Below, in pieces: positions 37,690-40,716 of a stretch of 40,716 nucleotides of DNA. The position numbers and the translations under genes were made by a program. The stretch is from a virus, in IMG/VR virus record IMGVR_UViG_3300046804_003306, positions 1 to 40,716 of that record; one strand, written 5' to 3'. The notes below the pieces were generated by a model. The model made no database searches. It worked only from the letters and a program-made list of their open reading frames with translations, and was not told the DNA's origin. Numbering within the stretch: position 1 is the stretch's first letter; each line of letters begins with the position of its first letter.

Positions 37690-38618
37690 AAGTAAGAATT
37701 TTACAGACAACTGGTAAAGGCGGCTTTGCTGAAACAGAATACGACTGCCCTGATCAATTTGATGACGGTATCATTGTTCGAGCAGTAATGACTGGTGTCT
37801 GTACCAGTGATGTTGCAATGATGCAGGGTGAGTTTGGCCCATTACCCCTACACATGCAAGGCCACGAAGGACTTGGTCAAGTAATTGCAGTGGGTGCAAA
37901 TGTTAAAACAGCAGTAAAGGTAGGGGACTATGTGGCCACAAGAGGCGAACCTGCCTATGCTGATCAGTATCCAGTGCGTGAAGGTGAATATGTAGTAGTG
38001 CCCGAAGCTGCACCTAAATATATTATTGAACCCGTGGCCTGTGGTGTTAATGTAGTATTGGGTGACCTTGTTGAAATTGACAGCAGAGTTTACGCCAATG
38101 CCAATGCAAAGATTCTGTTAATTGGCTCAGGATTTTTAGCTTATGTTGCTTACAAGACTTTGAAAAATCTTAATATCAATGTGCCAGTAGATGTTATTGG
38201 CAGCAGTAATTGCCACATGTGGCAAGCAGCGGGTGTAGAGCTTAAAAACCAGCCAGATAAAGAATATGATATTGTTATCAATCTTAAAGACAGTCACGCA
38301 TGGTTAGAACAAGCAGACATTATTGCTAACAACGGCTGTTTAATTGATGCTGTTAGCAGATCTATCAGCAAACGAGAAAGTGAAAACTTTTTGTGGCGCA
38401 GCATTACTACTGTAAGGCCAAGTCCTCGAAAAGCCATATTCCATACCTGCATGGAAACAGCAGTAGAATGGATTAAGTCTGGCCAACTTGAAGTTGACAG
38501 TTTTTGGACTATGGGCTATAATAGAAACACTGAATGGCAATCAGCCTTTGGTGATTCACATAACCGTCCCCAGCACTACAGCAGGGGCTACATTTATTGG
38601 GAAAATAATGGCAATTGA
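37686..38618 (+). CDS. Medium-chain (zinc-type) dehydrogenase
   Basis: GroES-like MDR domain: GVCTSDVAMMQG (C39, catalytic zinc ligand region), MQGHEGLGQVIAVG (H60, E61) and VGDYVATRGEPAY. A Rossmann domain follows with ILLIGSGFLAYVA (about 139-151). The structural four-Cys zinc loop of classical alcohol dehydrogenases is absent, and at 310 residues it is shorter than the usual 340-370. Substrate unknown. Coupled to the Gfo/Idh-like gene, so the two likely work in sequence on a sugar or polyol. Confidence 0.75.
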   Translation: MKVRILQTTGKGGFAETEYDCPDQFDDGIIVRAVMTGVCTSDVAMMQGEFGPLPLHMQGHEGLGQVIAVGANVKTAVKVGDYVATRGEPAYADQYPVREGEYVVVPEAAPKYIIEPVACGVNVVLGDLVEIDSRVYANANAKILLIGSGFLAYVAYKTLKNLNINVPVDVIGSSNCHMWQAAGVELKNQPDKEYDIVINLKDSHAWLEQADIIANNGCLIDAVSRSISKRESENFLWRSITTVRPSPRKAIFHTCMETAVEWIKSGQLEVDSFWTMGYNRNTEWQSAFGDSHNRPQHYSRGYIYWENNGN

Positions 38619-39138
38619 CACAGATGGTCGCCAACAAGTAGATTACTTTGTTGGCATTGAAGTAGAAAACACTGTCATGAAAGGTGAACGAACACTTTTT
38701 GTGGTAGGTATTAAACCAGTTGAAGAAATCGTAGAACTGGCATTAGAAAATGATGTTAGGCATTTGTACTTTGGTACCAGTCAAAGTTTCCATCCGCAGA
38801 GTCCCTATGACTGGGCAGCATGGGATGACATGATCAAACCCTTACTGATTAGAGACTTTTGGGTTACACTGGACTTTGGTGTAGAATATGCCAAAGATCT
38901 ACATGAACGATCCTGGTGTGATTACAAAACATTTATTCCCATGATCAGTGTTAAACTGCCCAATATTAGGCTTTACAACTATCACGCTACACTAAAAATC
39001 GACGACAACACATGGGGCGATACCAATACTGGGGTTTGGTGTCATCCCTTAAATGAACTGCTGACTCGCAGTACCTATACTGACTGGAAAGACTATGTAG
39101 GTGATGAAACTGTATATCCCGCTGACAAGGACAAATAA
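38608..39138 (+). CDS. Hypothetical protein, 176 aa, beside QueD-like gene
   Basis: Start at ATG 38608, overlapping the dehydrogenase by 11 bases; the longer frame from 38488 is inside that gene. Alternating strands and helices (YFVGIEVENTVM, RTLFVVGIKPVEEIVELAL, HLYFGTSQSF, DFWVTLDFGVEYAKDL, FIPMISVKLPNIRLY, TLKIDD) suggest a complete or truncated TIM-barrel. There is no radical SAM Cys motif. It is coupled by TAATG to the QueD-like gene, so a role in the same pathway is possible. The family is not recognised. Confidence 0.55.
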   Translation: MAIDTDGRQQVDYFVGIEVENTVMKGERTLFVVGIKPVEEIVELALENDVRHLYFGTSQSFHPQSPYDWAAWDDMIKPLLIRDFWVTLDFGVEYAKDLHERSWCDYKTFIPMISVKLPNIRLYNYHATLKIDDNTWGDTNTGVWCHPLNELLTRSTYTDWKDYVGDETVYPADKDK

Positions 39139-39590
39139 TGCAACAAGTAGAACAAGCAAGACAAGAACAAAGACAACGAATTAAGGATCGCGCTGAGCGT
39201 AAGATTTGGGTTACCTTTCGCAAAGAAGGTATACATAAATACCCAGCAGCCGCAACAGATCCTGCACTAGCAACTGGTGATGAATATGATGTTAGTTTTC
39301 TGGGTGTGGCACATCGCCATATCTTCCATTTTAGAGTATGGATTGATGTCTTCCACAACGACAGAGACATCGAGTTCATCCAATTCAAACGTTGGCTTGA
39401 GAACTTGTACAGAGACGGAACCTTGCAACTTGACTTTAAAAGTTGTGAAATGATGTCGGACGATTTGTATGATCAAATCGCACAAAGGTATCCTGACCGT
39501 GCGGTCTGGATTGAAGTGGCCGAAGATGGTGAAAACGGCGCACTGATTAAGTATGAAACTCACCGCCCTAACCTTTTATTTAAAATTTAA
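39138..39590 (+). CDS. Divergent QueD/PTPS-like protein
   Basis: 150 residues that can be laid on 6-carboxy-tetrahydropterin synthase (QueD): FRKEGIHKYP (H33) for the F.AAHRLP strand, VAHRHIFHFRVWI (H59, H61) for the HGHxYxVxV strand, IEFIQFKRWLENL for the DFxxLK segment, SCEMMSDDLYDQIAQ (E104) for the PTxEN helix, and WIEVAEDGENGALIKYE (E129) for the vxvxET....Y end. The three zinc histidines and the pterin-binding glutamate are thus present; the catalytic Cys before HGH is not, though C103 is near. If real, it makes a precursor of 7-deazaguanine for the DpdA-like enzyme. The alignment is by eye and could be misleading. Confidence 0.5.
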   Translation: MQQVEQARQEQRQRIKDRAERKIWVTFRKEGIHKYPAAATDPALATGDEYDVSFLGVAHRHIFHFRVWIDVFHNDRDIEFIQFKRWLENLYRDGTLQLDFKSCEMMSDDLYDQIAQRYPDRAVWIEVAEDGENGALIKYETHRPNLLFKI

Positions 39591-39592
39591 TT

Positions 39593-40015
39593 ATGAGTGC
39601 CGCCAGAGAAAAACAACAAGCAGACTTTGATCTTGAACGTTTTATTGACATGTTTGATGAAGCGTTAACCAGCAACGACGAGCGTGTAATTAATGCACTA
39701 CGCAGTCTAATGATGATGGTTATTCTTACCAAGCCCGAGGGTCGTAAGGATGTTAGGATTGGTCCTTTGCGTCAACTATACGACGACATGAGTCAATTAC
39801 ATAGACGTATAGATAGAGTAGAAGAACAATACCGCGGTGCCATACGCGGTTATGAAAGATCTATCAAAGAAGAATTCGATCAGTTTGATGCACGAACAGC
39901 GTGGGCACAGACTGCCGCAAAATACCCCACAGACTTAAAAAAGTTAGCTACGCAAATCAATGGCGGCCTGCTATCAAAAGTGACAAAAGAAGGAGAATAC
40001 AATGGCACAACCTAA
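39593..40015 (+). CDS. Helical hypothetical protein, 140 aa
   Basis: Begins two bases after the previous stop (MSAAREKQQADFDLERF). Mostly charged helices, with RVINALRSLMMMVILTK and a likely coiled coil QLHRRIDRVEEQYRGAIRGYE. It overlaps the next gene by 14 bases, with AAGGAGAA for that gene inside its end. No family is recognised. Confidence 0.6.
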   Translation: MSAAREKQQADFDLERFIDMFDEALTSNDERVINALRSLMMMVILTKPEGRKDVRIGPLRQLYDDMSQLHRRIDRVEEQYRGAIRGYERSIKEEFDQFDARTAWAQTAAKYPTDLKKLATQINGGLLSKVTKEGEYNGTT

Positions 40016-40217
40016 ATATATTGAAAAATATCTTCGTATGAAACCAGAAGTCGCTAAGATTTTTGAAGACTTGGAATCTTACAAAGACTATTGTCGTTTG
40101 AACATGCTAAAATTTGACGAAAGGGATCTGTATCGTAGTGAACAGTATCGCCGATTCGAACGTTCAAAAAACGGTGAGCATCAACCTTATTACAAAAAAC
40201 ACTACAGAGCATCTTAA
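40002..40217 (+). CDS. Small conserved-type phage protein, 71 aa
   Basis: ATG at 40002 with AAGGAG nine bases upstream. Begins MAQPKYIEKYLRMKPEVAKI, with KIFEDLESYKDYCRLNML and a basic Tyr/Arg-rich end (YRRFERSKN, YYKKHYRAS). Positively charged and helical; nucleic-acid or protein binding is possible. The function is unknown. Confidence 0.6.
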   Translation: MAQPKYIEKYLRMKPEVAKIFEDLESYKDYCRLNMLKFDERDLYRSEQYRRFERSKNGEHQPYYKKHYRAS

Positions 40218-40225
40218 TCACATTT

Positions 40226-40241
40226 TCAGTCGCGGCTGAAG
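40226..40241 (+). terminator. Weak hairpin between genes
   Basis: TTCAG(T) pairs with (G)CTGAA, 5-6 bp including a T-G wobble, around a 4-base CGCG loop, followed by GAAATAAATTT. Placed in the gap between 40217 and 40255. The T run is short, so this may be a weak terminator or an mRNA 5' structure. Confidence 0.35.
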
Positions 40242-40254
40242 AAATAAATTTATA

Positions 40255-40716
40255 TGATTTACCTAATAGATCTCGAACCTGTTGAAACTCGTTATACAGC
40301 GCAGTGGAAAACTCACGTGCCCGAATTACTCAGAAAGGAAGGCCACAATGTTCAAATTTTATCTGGTCCTACGGACATTCCTACTGCCACTACTCCTGGC
40401 GCCTTTCTTAATTTTGGCGGCACTAATATCTATAAGTCTTGCCAGGTTGAAGGCATGGGTCGTTTATTTTGCTCCGGAGCAGTTAAGCCTGGCGATCATT
40501 TTTTGTTTACTGATGCTTGGCATCCTGGCATCATAAACTTAAAGTACATGAGTGAGCTTCTTGGCATTCCTGTTAAGATTCACGCATTATGGCATGCTGG
40601 TAGTTATGATCCACAAGATTTTTTAGGTCGGTTAATTGGCAATACTCCGTGGGTCAGACACGCCGAAAAGAGTTTCTTTCATGCCATCGACTACAACTAT
40701 TTTGCCACAGACTTTC
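40255..40716 (+). CDS. Glycosyltransferase-like protein, 5' part
   Basis: Runs open to the right edge; 154 residues seen. Begins MIYLIDLEPVETRYTAQW, then HVPELLRKEGHNVQILSG, PGAFLNFGGTNIYKS, DHFLFTDAWHPGIINLKYM, IPVKIHALWHAGSYDP and VRHAEKSFFH. The alternating strand-helix pattern with a Gly-rich first loop and a mid-domain HAGSYD region looks like the N-terminal Rossmann half of a GT-B glycosyltransferase. A frame from 40282 in another phase is only a shadow. The sugar and acceptor are unknown; DNA, capsid or host-surface sugars are all possible. It sits behind AATAAATT, a poor late-box match. Confidence 0.6.

Noticed and set aside
39232-39239. CATAAATA inside the QueD-like gene as a late promoter
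   Set aside because: It lies inside a coding region with no following gene start, so chance occurrence in AT-rich DNA is more likely.
40282-40536. 84-residue hydrophobic frame at the right end
   Set aside because: It is in another phase of the glycosyltransferase-like gene that starts at 40255, whose codons and sequence are far more convincing.

Overview
This window is a piece of the genome of a tailed phage of the T4-like (large myovirus) kind, probably an environmental aquatic one infecting a Gram-negative bacterium. The evidence is: a T4-type replication set (family B DNA polymerase, clamp-loader ATPase, PCNA-like sliding clamp, a small DsbA-like DNA-binding protein), PhoH, a GroES-like co-chaperonin, a GH19 endolysin followed by spanin-like and holin-like genes with lipoprotein signals, a tail-fibre-like protein at the left edge, AT-rich DNA, very tight packing with ATGA/TAATG/GTGA overlaps, and repeated late-promoter octamers close to the T4 TATAAATA box. 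Almost everything reads on the + strand; only phoH is reversed. No tRNA, rRNA, CRISPR array or insertion sequence was seen, and no stretch over 300 bases lacks a gene.

Layout. 1-1086: end of a fibre-like structural gene. 1096-5333: a run starting at a consensus sigma70-type promoter, with small unknown genes, a fragment related to the palm of DNA polymerase III alpha, GroES, an AbrB-like protein, a nucleotidyltransferase, a zinc-ribbon protein and the clamp loader. 5341-7880: a coiled-coil protein, a HAD phosphatase, reversed phoH and a glutamine-amidotransferase-like protein. 7902-8976: two acidic unknown proteins. 9041-11664: lysis cassette. 11725-14855: DnaJ and a ClpA-type unfoldase. 14869-17136: unknown genes and a GT2-like glycosyltransferase. 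17167-27449: a block of very large multidomain proteins (nucleotidyltransferase/deaminase/metallopeptidase fusion, HAD protein, proline-rich lysozyme-like protein, and a 1031-residue modular protein with repeated GVAEG linkers), probably virion-associated. 27472-29028: a Dps ferritin and a radical SAM enzyme. 29064-34424: replication block (DsbA-like, membrane protein, polymerase, methyltransferase, sliding clamp). 34421-39590: a DpdA/TGT-like base-exchange enzyme, membrane proteins, two dehydrogenases and a divergent QueD/PTPS-like protein. 39593-40716: small conserved phage genes and the start of a glycosyltransferase.

How the parts may work together. Early and middle genes appear to use host sigma70 promoters (five candidates with TATAAT or TATACT boxes) and late genes the TAAATA box. 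GroES, DnaJ and ClpA form a phage-encoded protein-folding and unfolding kit; the ClpA keeps an IGF tripeptide at the place where ClpA docks to ClpP. The DpdA-like and QueD-like genes suggest 7-deazaguanine modification of phage DNA, although QueE, QueC and FolE are not recognised here. The 10-kb block of giant modular proteins is the least explained part: short basic Cys-containing modules, enzyme domains and cleavage-like VAE/G linkers suggest cargo packaged in the head and perhaps cut by a prohead protease. Function calls come from motif reading alone; no database search was run.
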